Shown in pieces: positions 8,223 to 17,052 of a stretch of 64,000 nucleotides of DNA (position 1 is its first letter; each line of letters opens with the position of its first letter). The translations under genes and the position numbers were made by a program. Source of the DNA: Oxalobacteraceae bacterium (GTDB taxonomy: Bacteria > Pseudomonadota > Gammaproteobacteria > Burkholderiales > Burkholderiaceae_D); NCBI GenBank assembly GCA_021298555.1, contig JAJTGE010000007.1, positions 1-64,000 of the forward strand, given 5' to 3'. Under the pieces are notes generated by a model. The model was not told the origin of the DNA and did not search any database. It saw only the letters and a list, made by a program, of their open reading frames with translations.

Positions 8223-9002
8223 TTAGTGGGGTATTTGAAATAGCGTTTTAAAGTTACGTGTCGTTGTATCGGCCAACACAGCCAAGGGGATTTCTTTTAG
8301 GTCTGCCAGATACTCGGCCACATGACGAACAAAGCCAGGTTCATTCATTTTGCCGCGCATAGGCACTGGGGCTAGATACGGCGAATCCGTTTCTATGAGC
8401 ATTCTTTCCAACGGAACTGCGCGTGCAACCGCTTGCAAATCTTTTGCATTTTTGAAGGTCACGATGCCTGAAAAGGAAATATAAAATCCCATTTCTATCG
8501 CTGCAGTGGCTACCTCAAGAGACTCTGTAAAGCAGTGCATAACGCCAGCCAACCCACCATCGTCGGTTCCAGCCTTTTCTTCACGCATAATTCGCAGCGT
8601 ATCGTCAGCTGCACTTCGGGTATGAATTATGAGCGGCTTACCACTAGCACGCGAAGCGCGTATATGCACACGAAAGCGTTCACGCTGCCATTCGAGATCA
8701 CCTTTCATACGAAAGTAATCCAGGCCCGTCTCACCTATGGCAACTATGCGCGGATTTTGTGCCAACTCGACTAACTGATCAACGCTGGGTTCGGGGGTGT
8801 CATCGTAATCAGGATGTACGCCGACCGATGCAAAAATATGGGGATATGTTTCTGCGAGTGCCAGCACCTGAGGGAAATCTGGCAGCGTAACTGACACGCA
8901 CAAAGCGTGGCTGACCTGGTTAGCTCGCATCGTATCGAGTATGTCAGGCAGCCTTTCAGCAAGCTCAGGAAAATTTATATGACAGTGAGAGTCTACAAAC
9001 AT
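8223..9002 (-). CDS. TatD-family metal-dependent hydrolase / DNase
   Basis: A 259-residue TIM-barrel hydrolase. Metal ligands are visible: H6-x-H8 (VDSHCHINF), the Glu in GETGLDYFR, His in LIIHTRSA, His in MHCFTES and Asp in IETDSPYLAP. This matches the TatD/YcfH family, whose members act as 3'-5' exonucleases or DNases. The position between pilZ-holB-tmk and the ankyrin gene matches the ycfH type associated with holB. Full length for the family. Start ATG at 9002. Confidence 0.93.
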   Translation of the reverse strand: MFVDSHCHINFPELAERLPDILDTMRANQVSHALCVSVTLPDFPQVLALAETYPHIFASVGVHPDYDDTPEPSVDQLVELAQNPRIVAIGETGLDYFRMKGDLEWQRERFRVHIRASRASGKPLIIHTRSAADDTLRIMREEKAGTDDGGLAGVMHCFTESLEVATAAIEMGFYISFSGIVTFKNAKDLQAVARAVPLERMLIETDSPYLAPVPMRGKMNEPGFVRHVAEYLADLKEIPLAVLADTTTRNFKTLFQIPH

Positions 9003-9079
9003 AAATCCGGAATATGGGTGTAACTGATTGTGAAATCAGTGCTGTACAAATAATAACGCTCATATTGTACGCTGCTCCC

Positions 9080-9454
9080 TCATATCGTATGGGAAGAGCG
9101 ATTTGATCCTAAGGCTGTGCCCAGTAGCTCTTCTATACGCTGACGTAAAAGACGTCCAGAGTCGTCATCAGACAAATGAATGCCAAACCCCTGGGTATGG
9201 CGGTTACCCGCGCCAAGCGGGGTAATCCATGCCACCTTTCCAGCAATAGGATAGCGCTGCTCATCCTCCATTAGGCTTAGCAATAGAAAGACCTCATCTC
9301 CCAGTTTGCAGGGGCGGGTGCTTGGAACAAAAATACCACCGTTACGCAAGAACGGCATGTAGGCAGCATAGAGAGCGGCTCGGTCACGAATTGCAAGCGA
9401 AACAACGGATGGGCGTAGTAGAGATGATTCTGGCGAGGTAGAAAATTCTTGCAC
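9080..9454 (-). CDS. PilZ-domain protein
   Basis: A 124-residue single-domain protein matching the short PilZ family linked to type IV pili (Pseudomonas PilZ). It contains the beta-barrel pattern (ATKPCKLGDEVFLLL-like PCKLGDEVFLLLSL and PIAGKVAWITP). The RxxxR and DxSxxG motifs needed for c-di-GMP binding are not clear: the N-terminus has no RxxxR and the later segment reads HLSDDDSGRLL. Like canonical PilZ it may therefore not bind c-di-GMP. It lies 45 bases downstream of holB, the conserved holB-pilZ order in beta- and gammaproteobacteria. Role: probably pilus assembly or motility. Confidence 0.85.
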   Translation of the reverse strand: MQEFSTSPESSLLRPSVVSLAIRDRAALYAAYMPFLRNGGIFVPSTRPCKLGDEVFLLLSLMEDEQRYPIAGKVAWITPLGAGNRHTQGFGIHLSDDDSGRLLRQRIEELLGTALGSNRSSHTI

Positions 9455-9499
9455 GACGAATGGGCCTATTCAAAACTGCCAGCCGCCAATCGCAAATAA

Positions 9500-10534
9500 T
9501 TATTGGAATAGCTTGGCGTAATCCAGCAGCATATCTTCAATAAAAAGCTTTGCCGATAAAGGATGTTCTGAAACGGCGCGGCGATTAGCGGCATCGCGCA
9601 CGGCTCGCTGCAAACTATCAACCGTAACAAGTGCAGCCAATGCAGCCAAGCTGGTGCGATGCTCTGGGTAGTAGCGTACACGCGCCGCGAGTTTGAACGA
9701 CAGAAGGTCGTAAAGCCAACGCTGATGCCAAGCCAGCAGTTGCGGCAAAGCGATTTTTTGTAGCCGATCAGCCACGCCTAATAACGTCGACATATCCGGT
9801 CTGGCGAGCTGTGATAACCAATCTTTTTGAGCGTCGGCAAATTCACCTTGCGATGCCTCTAAGGCGGCTAACGGCGCACCACCCTGCTCCGCAAGCCATC
9901 GTTGAGCGTCATCCACACCTTGGGTGCTAAGCCATGCCAGCGATGCTGTGCTATCCGGCATTGCCATAGCAAATTGGCGGCAACGCGAACGTATGGTAGG
10001 TAACAAGCGATCTATCCGATGCGACACCAGCAGAAATACGGTCTCGGGTGGAGGCTCTTCCAGCGTTTTTAACATAGCGTTGGCAGAAGCTGCATTGAGT
10101 GCTTCTGCCGGATACAGCACAACTACGCGGCGGCCAGCCCGGTGCGTAGATATGTTCATGAAGCCTGCTAGCGAACGAATTTGCTCTATGCGGATATCGC
10201 GCGATGGCGCTTTGGTAGCTGCTGATTTTTTTGTACTGCCCTCATCACCCTCACCAGATGCATCGTCATCATCTGCTTCTAATACTTCAGGCCGTACCCG
10301 GCGATAGTCGGGGTGGCTGTATTGCTCAAACCATCCGCACGAAGCACAGCGACCGCAGGCATGTCCTTCAGCTGAAGGCGCTTCGCACAGCAACGATCGT
10401 GCAGCGTGTTCTGCAAACTGAACTTTGCCTATGCCATTGGAGCCATGAATCAAAATGGCGTGCGGAAGGCGTTCGCGCATTTGCTGCCAGCGCTGCCAGT
10501 CGTGTGACTGCCATGGATAAAGAGCATCAGTCAT
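9500..10534 (-). CDS. holB: DNA polymerase III subunit delta'
   Basis: A 344-residue clamp-loader subunit. AAA+ core with a P-loop-like HGSNGIGK in which the final Ser/Thr is Val, normal for delta', which does not hydrolyse ATP. A zinc module follows (about C61-x2-C-x-x-C, seen as CGRCASC with an earlier Cys). An acidic insertion (about 85-102: [16 protein letters not shown]) precedes the [15 protein letters not shown] motif. SRC motif: IRSRCRQF. Delta' helps open and load the beta sliding clamp. Start chosen at ATG 10534, overlapping the tmk stop by 8 bases, which points to translational coupling. Confidence 0.95.
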   Translation of the reverse strand: MTDALYPWQSHDWQRWQQMRERLPHAILIHGSNGIGKVQFAEHAARSLLCEAPSAEGHACGRCASCGWFEQYSHPDYRRVRPEVLEADDDDASGEGDEGSTKKSAATKAPSRDIRIEQIRSLAGFMNISTHRAGRRVVVLYPAEALNAASANAMLKTLEEPPPETVFLLVSHRIDRLLPTIRSRCRQFAMAMPDSTASLAWLSTQGVDDAQRWLAEQGGAPLAALEASQGEFADAQKDWLSQLARPDMSTLLGVADRLQKIALPQLLAWHQRWLYDLLSFKLAARVRYYPEHRTSLAALAALVTVDSLQRAVRDAANRRAVSEHPLSAKLFIEDMLLDYAKLFQ

Positions 10535-11141
10535 CAAGGGCCGAAACGAGTTGTTCTAATTGCTGGTTAACTTCGTGCATGGGCTGTGTCGAGTCTATGA
10601 CACGTATGCGATGTGGGAATTGCGCTGCACGCTGTAGATAGGCATTGCGAACTCGTCCAAAAAAATCCTGTTGTTCGCGTTCAAATTTGTCCAGTGAACG
10701 AGTTTTATCCAAGCGCTCTCTGGCAACTTCCAGCGGTACATCAAACAGCAGCGTTAACTGTGGCTGAAAGTCTGCATGTACCCACTGCTCCAAAGCTTCA
10801 AGTTTGTTGATAGCTAGCTGTCGACCTCCACCCTGATACGCAAAGGTAGCATCGGTAAATCGATCTGAAATTACCCAATCACCACGTTCAAGTGCGGGGG
10901 CGATTAGTTTGGCTATGTGCTCACGACGGGAAGCAAACATGAGCAAGGCTTCGGTTTCGAGATGCATGGGCTCATGCAGCAATAACTCGCGCAAGCGCTC
11001 ACCTAAGGACGTGCCACCTGGTTCGCGGGTAGTGACGACTGTTTTACCGCATGAGCGTAAATACGCAGCAATCGTTTCAACGTGAGTCGATTTGCCAGCA
11101 CCATCGATACCCTCGAAGGTGATAAATTTTCCTTTAACCAT
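10527..11141 (-). CDS. tmk: Thymidylate kinase
   Basis: A 204-residue enzyme phosphorylating dTMP to dTDP with ATP. P-loop GIDGAGKST at residues 10-18, the dTMP site in TTREPGGT, the DRF motif in [16 protein letters not shown], and a lid segment around [12 protein letters not shown]. Length matches the family. Lies between mltG (40 bases upstream) and holB (overlapping), the classical mltG-tmk-holB order. Complete, with no missing residue. Confidence 0.97.
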   Translation of the reverse strand: MVKGKFITFEGIDGAGKSTHVETIAAYLRSCGKTVVTTREPGGTSLGERLRELLLHEPMHLETEALLMFASRREHIAKLIAPALERGDWVISDRFTDATFAYQGGGRQLAINKLEALEQWVHADFQPQLTLLFDVPLEVARERLDKTRSLDKFEREQQDFFGRVRNAYLQRAAQFPHRIRVIDSTQPMHEVNQQLEQLVSALDD

Positions 11142-11181
11142 GAATGTCTGCTGGCTATGCCTTAGTTAATGCGGATGAAAA

Positions 11182-12171
11182 TCAGCGCTGATATTTATTG
11201 ACAGCCTTATTGTGTTCTTCAAGGCTTTCCGAGAAATGACTACTGCCATCACCTCGAGCTACAAAATATAAATCATTACCCGTTGCTGGATTAAGTGCAG
11301 CATCAATTGCGTTTCCACCCGGTAGTGCAATCGGTGTTGGTGGTAATCCACGACGTGTGTAGGTATTGTAGGGTGTATCAGTCTGCAAATCGTGTTTACG
11401 AATATTGCCATCAAAACGTTCACCCATGCCGTAGATAACCGTGGGATCTGTTTGCAACAGCATATCGCGCCGTAATCGGTTAACAAACACCGAAGAAATA
11501 CGCGCTCGCTCTGCTGCTTTGCCCGTTTCTTTTTCCACGATAGAGGCCATAATCAGCGCTTCATAGGGATTGTCGTAAGGAAGATTTGCTGCGCGATTGG
11601 CCCATGCTTGCTTGAGCTTTTTCATTAATTGCTGATGTGCTTGTTGGTAAATCGTCAGGTCGCTGGCACCGCGTTCAAACACATAGGTATCCGGATAAAA
11701 AATTCCCTCTGGATGAGGAAATCCGGGAGCCACCTTCTCTAGTAACTGCTCGGTAGTTAATTTGGCGCTTTCTTGCTTGAGCCATTTTTGTTTAGACAGC
11801 TCAGCACGCATTTGCAGGAAATTCCAACCCTCGATAATGGTGAGTGATTCTTTGATGGTAATGCCGCGCACGAGCTGGTCAAGCAAACCTATGGGCGTAG
11901 TACCTGGCTCTAGTCGGTAACCTCCGGGCTTGATGACTCCTCCCTTACCCATGCCGCGCGCTAAAAATTCCATCAACCAGGGATGAGCTGGAACACCCTC
12001 GGCAGACAATTGCTTCATAGCAGAGCGCAGGCCGCTGCCGGGGGCGATGTTAAATTCTATGGGCTGACCATTGGCAGCAATCAGCGGGTCACGCACCCAA
12101 TAAACCAGAAAGGCACTGGTCAGTAACCCCATTAAAACAATGACTGCAATGAGTTTTTTTACTAATCCCAC
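11182..12171 (-). CDS. mltG: Endolytic murein transglycosylase MltG
   Basis: A 329-residue inner-membrane protein that cleaves nascent glycan strands and so sets their length. One N-terminal membrane segment (about 6-26), a LysM-like part, and the YceG domain with the catalytic glutamate motif ASIVEKETG at 209-217, followed by FVNRLRRDMLLQTDPTVIYGMG, all close to E. coli MltG. Start is a GTG at 12171. First gene of the mltG-tmk-holB-pilZ-tatD-ankyrin run, divergent from ygfZ with 141 bases between the starts. Confidence 0.96.
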   Translation of the reverse strand: MGLVKKLIAVIVLMGLLTSAFLVYWVRDPLIAANGQPIEFNIAPGSGLRSAMKQLSAEGVPAHPWLMEFLARGMGKGGVIKPGGYRLEPGTTPIGLLDQLVRGITIKESLTIIEGWNFLQMRAELSKQKWLKQESAKLTTEQLLEKVAPGFPHPEGIFYPDTYVFERGASDLTIYQQAHQQLMKKLKQAWANRAANLPYDNPYEALIMASIVEKETGKAAERARISSVFVNRLRRDMLLQTDPTVIYGMGERFDGNIRKHDLQTDTPYNTYTRRGLPPTPIALPGGNAIDAALNPATGNDLYFVARGDGSSHFSESLEEHNKAVNKYQR

Positions 12172-12312
12172 TGTCGACCCCCTCGCCTTGCTTGGCTGCG
12201 CTAGCTTTTACGACCGCGCATACTTATTAATGGTGTTCTCAACGCGTTTTTGCGTGCGCCTCTATAATCCGTCCCGTAATGATAACGTCCTATAGGAAAT
12301 TATCCCGAATTC

Positions 12313-13350
12313 ATGACTGAATCCTTATCTCTATGGCTGGATTTTCTGAGTAAGCAAGGTGTCCCTGCGTTGGTGGCCGCTGGCTCAGAATCTACCCCCG
12401 TCTTACCCCCTTCTCTTTTGCAGCAAGGGTTCATCACAGCCTTGCATGACGTGGGTGTGCTGGCAGTTTCTGGCGAAAATGCGCTGGATTTCCTTCAAAA
12501 TCAACTCACTAACGATCTAGTCGCATTGGATGAGCAGCATGCTCAGCTCTCAGGCTATTGCGCGGCTAATGGTCGTTTGCTGGCTACGCTGCTACTTTGG
12601 AAAACTAAGGATCACATACTGATTCTGCTGCCTCAGACTCTGTTGGCTTCCATACAAAAGCGGCTGCAGATGTTTGTGTTGCGCGCCAAAGTGCTCATCG
12701 AAGATAAAAGTTCAACCCTGGCCATCATAGGTATGGGTGCTACTGCGAACAGCCCGCTGCCATTGCCCGCTCCTGCTGCTGCATTTGAGTTGTCCCCCTC
12801 ATTTGATGGCCAGATCATTCATATGCCAGATACCCTAGAGCTTTCTCGATATCTCTGGATAGGCCCTCACGAGCAGGCACCCGCAGTTTGGTCTAGGGTT
12901 GCAACACTACTGCCGCCCTGCTCCCCTGCGGCGTGGCATTGGACGCAGATACATGCTGGATTACCGCAAATTCTGGAACCCACACGAGAAAAGTTTGTAC
13001 CCCAAATGGTCAATTATGAATTGATCGGTGGCGTTAATTTTCGTAAGGGTTGTTATCCCGGTCAAGAAATCGTCGCTCGCAGTCAGTATCTGGGTAAGCT
13101 TAAACGACGCATGCAGCTTGCCAGCGCCGAAGCAGGTATGGTTGCACCCGGCACCGAAGTATTTTCTTCTGCTGACCCTGGCCAACCGTGTGGCATGGTG
13201 GTTAACGCCGAGATCGGGCCCGATGGTCGCCTAGCCTGCCTGATTGAAATAAAAACGGAACTTTTAGGATCGGATATCCATCTCCAGACATTGGTTGGGC
13301 CGCGGTTAACTTTCGGCACACTTCCTTATTCGCTGGAAGCGACTATCTGA
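12313..13350 (+). CDS. ygfZ: Folate-binding protein YgfZ (Fe-S cluster assembly factor)
   Basis: A 345-residue protein related to the T-protein of glycine cleavage. The diagnostic motif KGCYPGQEIVARSQYLGKLKR is present, with its key Cys at about 247. YgfZ uses tetrahydrofolate and helps repair or mature certain Fe-S enzymes such as MiaB. N-terminal SGENALDFLQNQLTND is also typical. Divergent from mltG; followed by the DUF4936 gene one base after its stop, so the next two genes are probably co-transcribed. Confidence 0.95.
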   Translation: MTESLSLWLDFLSKQGVPALVAAGSESTPVLPPSLLQQGFITALHDVGVLAVSGENALDFLQNQLTNDLVALDEQHAQLSGYCAANGRLLATLLLWKTKDHILILLPQTLLASIQKRLQMFVLRAKVLIEDKSSTLAIIGMGATANSPLPLPAPAAAFELSPSFDGQIIHMPDTLELSRYLWIGPHEQAPAVWSRVATLLPPCSPAAWHWTQIHAGLPQILEPTREKFVPQMVNYELIGGVNFRKGCYPGQEIVARSQYLGKLKRRMQLASAEAGMVAPGTEVFSSADPGQPCGMVVNAEIGPDGRLACLIEIKTELLGSDIHLQTLVGPRLTFGTLPYSLEATI

Positions 13351-13351
13351 G

Positions 13352-13639
13352 ATGGATGTGTATGTCTACTATCGCGTCTCTGATGGTCATGCCTCGGAGT
13401 TGCAATCGCGGGTACGCGAGATGCAAAAACAATTGACCGAACTAACGCGTGTGACCACATCAATTAAGCTGCGTTCCGAGCAAGCAGCCCCGCTGCAAAC
13501 GTGGATGGAAATTTATTTTTCTGTACCTGATGGTTTTTTAGATTTACTCAATGACACCGTTGCAAATCTGGGTTTGATGGATTTGATAGAGGGTGTACGT
13601 CACGCTGAAATGTTTGTGGACATGCCACCATGTGCCTGA
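13352..13639 (+). CDS. DUF4936 family protein
   Basis: A 95-residue protein starting MDVYVYYRV with a central ferredoxin-like alpha/beta pattern, matching the small DUF4936 family found beside ygfZ in Burkholderiales. Function unknown. It starts at the base after the ygfZ stop and overlaps the next gene by 10 bases, so the three genes are tightly coupled. Confidence 0.8.
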   Translation: MDVYVYYRVSDGHASELQSRVREMQKQLTELTRVTTSIKLRSEQAAPLQTWMEIYFSVPDGFLDLLNDTVANLGLMDLIEGVRHAEMFVDMPPCA

Positions 13640-14346
13640 TTGTTTTTGCATGGAAGTTACTTCCAGCCTATCCCCTGATTATGGCCACTAATCGCGATGA
13701 GTTTTTTAATCGCCCAAGCAAAGCGGCTACCTGGTGGGAGGATAGCCCGGATGTATTTGCCGGACGTGATTTGCACGCTGGTGGTACCTGGCTAGGGATT
13801 AATCGTCAAGGCCGATTTGCTGCACTGACAAATATTCGTAATAGCCTATCCGCTCGGGCAGATGTGCGTACGCGTGGCGAGCTGGTTGCAAGCTTTCTTA
13901 ACTCCGAGCGCGGGGTCGATGATTTTCTTTCCCAAGTGCAGAAAACAGCTGATCACTACAACGGATTTAATCTGCTCGTGGGTGATAGCGAACAGGCGTT
14001 TTGGTTTTCAAATGAAAATGAATCGGCTGCAGTGAAACTAGAGCCGGGTATCTACGGTTTATCCAACGGTAGCTTGGATAGTCCATGGCCAAAAGTCGTG
14101 CGGGCTAAAGCGCAATTTGCCAGCTTGCTTTGTCAGAGTGCTCCTGATGAAGCTTATTTCGAGATGCTGGCCGACACAACCCCAGCGCCTGATCATCGTT
14201 TGCCTACCACCGGAGTTAGTCTGGAATGGGAACGGTTACTCTCTCCCATATGCATAGAGTCTCCAGACTACGGCACACGCGCCTCTACGCTGGTTAAAGT
14301 AACTAACTCTGGAAATGCTCAATTGCTGGAACGCGTCATTCGTTAA
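13630..14346 (+). CDS. NRDE (TANGO2-like) family protein
   Basis: A 238-residue protein of the NRDE family. It starts MCLIVFAW with Cys at position 2 (as in Ntn-type hydrolases, although maturation is not proven) and carries the family NRDEFF motif at 21-26, followed by AGRDLHAGGTWLGI. Eukaryotic TANGO2 has been linked to Golgi organisation and haem or lipid handling, while the bacterial role is unsettled. Last gene of the ygfZ operon, convergent with the GNAT gene. Confidence 0.9.
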   Translation: MCLIVFAWKLLPAYPLIMATNRDEFFNRPSKAATWWEDSPDVFAGRDLHAGGTWLGINRQGRFAALTNIRNSLSARADVRTRGELVASFLNSERGVDDFLSQVQKTADHYNGFNLLVGDSEQAFWFSNENESAAVKLEPGIYGLSNGSLDSPWPKVVRAKAQFASLLCQSAPDEAYFEMLADTTPAPDHRLPTTGVSLEWERLLSPICIESPDYGTRASTLVKVTNSGNAQLLERVIR

Positions 14347-14364
14347 ACACCTCGCCATAAATTG

Positions 14365-14790
14365 TCAATCGAGTTGTTTGCGCATTAATCGATGCGGTAT
14401 GTCGGCTTCTATAAATTCGTCGCCTTCAACGATAAATCCCTGCTTCACATAAAAAGGAATAGCGTAGGTTTGCGCATGTAATATCAATTCTTTGTGCCCA
14501 TCGCTGCTAGCCTGCTGCAACAGTGCCTGTAAAACCTCTTTACCCAAACCTTGTCCACGCAGCGGCTTTATAACTGCCATACGACCTATATGCCCATCTG
14601 GAAGTAATCGACCCGTAGCGACTGGCTGCCCTTGTTCATCATAGGCTATTGCATGGATGCTTACATCATCGCCTTCGTCCCATTCCAATTCGATGGGAAC
14701 ATTTTGTTCAATAACAAAAACTTCTACGCGTACACGCTGTGCATCTTCGCGTACGCTGTCCCAGTCACCAGTAATGATACGAAAGCTCAT
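14365..14790 (-). CDS. GNAT-family N-acetyltransferase
   Basis: A single GNAT domain of about 141 residues, with the acetyl-CoA loop in GRMAVIKPLRGQGLGKEVLQ (R/QxxGxG/A pattern RGQGLG). The C-terminus (HAQTYAIPFYVKQGF) is typical of the ElaA/YjgM-like subgroup. Substrate unknown. I prefer the ATG at 14790 (MSFRII...), which forms an ATGA overlap with the upstream thioesterase stop; an ATG at 14805 would add five residues. Probably translated together with the thioesterase. Confidence 0.85.
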   Translation of the reverse strand: MSFRIITGDWDSVREDAQRVRVEVFVIEQNVPIELEWDEGDDVSIHAIAYDEQGQPVATGRLLPDGHIGRMAVIKPLRGQGLGKEVLQALLQQASSDGHKELILHAQTYAIPFYVKQGFIVEGDEFIEADIPHRLMRKQLD

Positions 14791-15224
14791 GTTTTGACAG
14801 GACATTCCGTTTCATAGCGTATGAGTACATTACGCCAGTTGTTGGGCACAGGTTCGCTTTTACGTAGGCGACTGTCTGCATGTACGTACATCATTTCGCC
14901 AGAGACGAGTAATTCATCTGATTTGTAAATTTCTAAAACAAAGCGCATAGAGCTACGACCCAACTCGGCGCAGCGAACTCCAATATCCAGCACATCATCA
15001 AAGCGCGCTGGGGCGTGATATTCAATGATGGCTTTGCGAGCAAACAACTCTAGCCCAGATTCCGCTTGCGCTATTACATCCGGTAACGCCAGCTCGCGCC
15101 AATATTCTGTAAAAGCGACATCAAAATAATTCAGGTAATTGCCATTAAAAACAATCGCCTGCATATCGACTTCAGACCAGCGCACGCGCAAGTCATAAAA
15201 AAAAGAAAAGTCGTGTCTCGCCAT
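14787..15224 (-). CDS. 4HBT-type acyl-CoA thioesterase
   Basis: A 145-residue hot-dog-fold protein. The segment RVRWSEVDMQAIVFNGNYLNYF matches 4-hydroxybenzoyl-CoA-type thioesterases (usual D-x-x-x-x-V-N-x-x-Y region, with the catalytic acid Asp in EVDMQ). It probably hydrolyses an acyl-CoA thioester. It sits at the downstream end of the minus-strand acyl-CoA catabolism set, 11 bases after the alpha/beta hydrolase gene. Confidence 0.87.
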   Translation of the reverse strand: MARHDFSFFYDLRVRWSEVDMQAIVFNGNYLNYFDVAFTEYWRELALPDVIAQAESGLELFARKAIIEYHAPARFDDVLDIGVRCAELGRSSMRFVLEIYKSDELLVSGEMMYVHADSRLRKSEPVPNNWRNVLIRYETECPVKT

Positions 15225-15235
15225 AATGAAAAAAA

Positions 15236-16132
15236 TTATTCAGTAAGAAAACGTGCAATCAGTTGATTAATCAGTGCGGGGTTTTCATGCACCACCCAGT
15301 GGGTATAGTCAGGCAGTCGCTCGATAACCACATCATCCACCAGCGATGGCAAATCATCTAACAAGAGCGGAAGCAAGGCCTTATCTTGCATGCCCCAAAT
15401 AACACGCACAGGCACTGTGCAATGAAAATTTTTCTTATCTAGTGTTAATTTACCCGCACCCGCATCACCGTCTGTCGGTGGATACAAAGGTGTGGCTCGG
15501 TAGTAGTTAACACCACCGCTTACACCACGCGACCAGCAGGCGTGATAGCGCTCACGCGTGGCTGCATCAAACCAATGATCGGAAGGTCGACCCATACCGA
15601 GCATGAGTTGTTCCATCACGCGGAAATTATCTTTTGTGAGAGCTTGCTCAGAACCCGGTGAGCGCAACCAATTCATATACGCGCTGGCATCTTGTTGCGG
15701 CTTATCGTGCGCCAGCGCCATCGCGAATGGGTAAGGATGAGTTGAGTTAATGATGATTAGTCGCTGAACCAACTGCGGCTGGCTGATCGCCACATTCCAC
15801 CCTGACGCTCCACCCCAATCATGGGCAACAATTACGCAGCTTTCGTATCCCAAATGAGCGATCAATTGCTCCACATCTTGAGTCAACAGCTTGGGTTTGT
15901 AATCAGCCACATTGGCAGGTTGATCGGAAAGATTAAACCCGCGCAGATCAGGTGCAACCGCAAAATAAGTCGCTCCAAATTCCTGCAATTGCGCATGCCA
16001 TGCGTACCAAAATTCGGGAAAACCATGCAAAAAAAGAAGCAGCGGTTTACCCCGTTCACCGGCACTGGCATAGTGCAAGCGTATACCGTTAGGTAGTGTT
16101 GCAAACTGCCCTACGGTTATCGCGGCTTTCAC
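15236..16132 (-). CDS. Alpha/beta hydrolase, epoxide-hydrolase-like
   Basis: A 298-residue hydrolase with oxyanion motif HGFPEFW (36-42) and nucleophile elbow HDWGG, giving Asp105 as nucleophile. That Asp is typical of epoxide hydrolases and haloalkane/fluoroacetate dehalogenases, not esterases. The cap has N-Y-Y-R (Y210, Y211), as in epoxide hydrolases where a tyrosine polarises the epoxide. Asp250 and His278 complete the triad. An epoxide hydrolase is the best guess; a dehalogenase is the alternative. Start is GTG 16132, overlapping the upstream SDR stop by 4 bases. Confidence 0.82.
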   Translation of the reverse strand: MKAAITVGQFATLPNGIRLHYASAGERGKPLLLFLHGFPEFWYAWHAQLQEFGATYFAVAPDLRGFNLSDQPANVADYKPKLLTQDVEQLIAHLGYESCVIVAHDWGGASGWNVAISQPQLVQRLIIINSTHPYPFAMALAHDKPQQDASAYMNWLRSPGSEQALTKDNFRVMEQLMLGMGRPSDHWFDAATRERYHACWSRGVSGGVNYYRATPLYPPTDGDAGAGKLTLDKKNFHCTVPVRVIWGMQDKALLPLLLDDLPSLVDDVVIERLPDYTHWVVHENPALINQLIARFLTE

Positions 16133-17040
16133 GCGCTTTGCCCTTTCAGTCCGGCCTGAAGTTTTTCTCGCACGTGCGGTGCAGCCTCATATGGATCACT
16201 CGGATTGCGACCAGTGACTATGTCTTCCATGCGGCGTTGTACATTGCCCAATGCCGCAGGATGAGAGTAAATATAAAACGTATTTTCGCGAATGGCATCA
16301 AAGGTGCGCTGAGCCACATCGGCTGCACTGACTTTGCCAGACGATACAGCTTTTTCCAGTACTGCTTGCGATACTTGCTGACTGATGGTTGGGCCATCAC
16401 CCGTTTTCAACTCATCAGGGCGATGCTTGTGTGATTGGCTAATACCTGTTTGTACAAAATAAGGGCACAGTACCGAGGCACCTATAGGTGCCTCGACTAA
16501 AGACAGGTCGTGATACAGACTTTCGGTAAGCGACACCACGGCATGCTTGGATACATTGTAGATACCCATAGTCGGAGGATTTAACAAACCCGCCATCGAT
16601 GCTGTGTTAACGATGTGTCCTTCGTACTCGGGATCATGCTTTGCGCATTCGAGCATAAGCGGCGTAAATATTCTTACGCCATTGATCACGCCCCAAACAT
16701 TCACACCCAAAACCCATTCCCAGTCTGCGCGGGTGTTTTCCCAAACAAGACCACCAGCACCTACTCCTGCATTATTAAATACCAGATGCACAGCACCAAA
16801 ACGTTTCATGGCGGCGTTGGCTAGTGCTTCAACTTGCTCGCCTTTGCTGACATCGCATAGCTGCGCAATAACGTCAGCACCTGCCTTTTCCAGCTCGTTA
16901 GCTGTTACAGATAGAGCTTCTTGCTGCACATCAGCGAGTACTAATTTCATACCCAAGCTCGCCCCTAAAAATGCAAACTCGCGCCCAAAGCCGCTGGCAG
17001 CACCTGTAATAACAGCAACCCGGTTAGTAAAATTTTTCAT
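16129..17040 (-). CDS. SDR-family oxidoreductase
   Basis: A 303-residue classical short-chain dehydrogenase with cofactor motif TGAASGFG (13-20) and NNAG (89-92). The catalytic pair is in YNVSK, with Ser in the preceding NTASMAG. The C-terminus is about 45 residues longer than in minimal SDRs and contains a VTGRNPSDPYEA region. It resembles SDRs found in lipid or alcohol degradation clusters. Overlaps the next gene (alpha/beta hydrolase) by 4 bases. Substrate not known. Confidence 0.87.
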   Translation of the reverse strand: MKNFTNRVAVITGAASGFGREFAFLGASLGMKLVLADVQQEALSVTANELEKAGADVIAQLCDVSKGEQVEALANAAMKRFGAVHLVFNNAGVGAGGLVWENTRADWEWVLGVNVWGVINGVRIFTPLMLECAKHDPEYEGHIVNTASMAGLLNPPTMGIYNVSKHAVVSLTESLYHDLSLVEAPIGASVLCPYFVQTGISQSHKHRPDELKTGDGPTISQQVSQAVLEKAVSSGKVSAADVAQRTFDAIRENTFYIYSHPAALGNVQRRMEDIVTGRNPSDPYEAAPHVREKLQAGLKGQSA

Positions 17041-17052
17041 TGCGGTCTCAGT

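Noticed and set aside
9500-10534. Broken P-loop in holB
   Set aside because: Delta' naturally lacks a working P-loop; the change is normal for the family.
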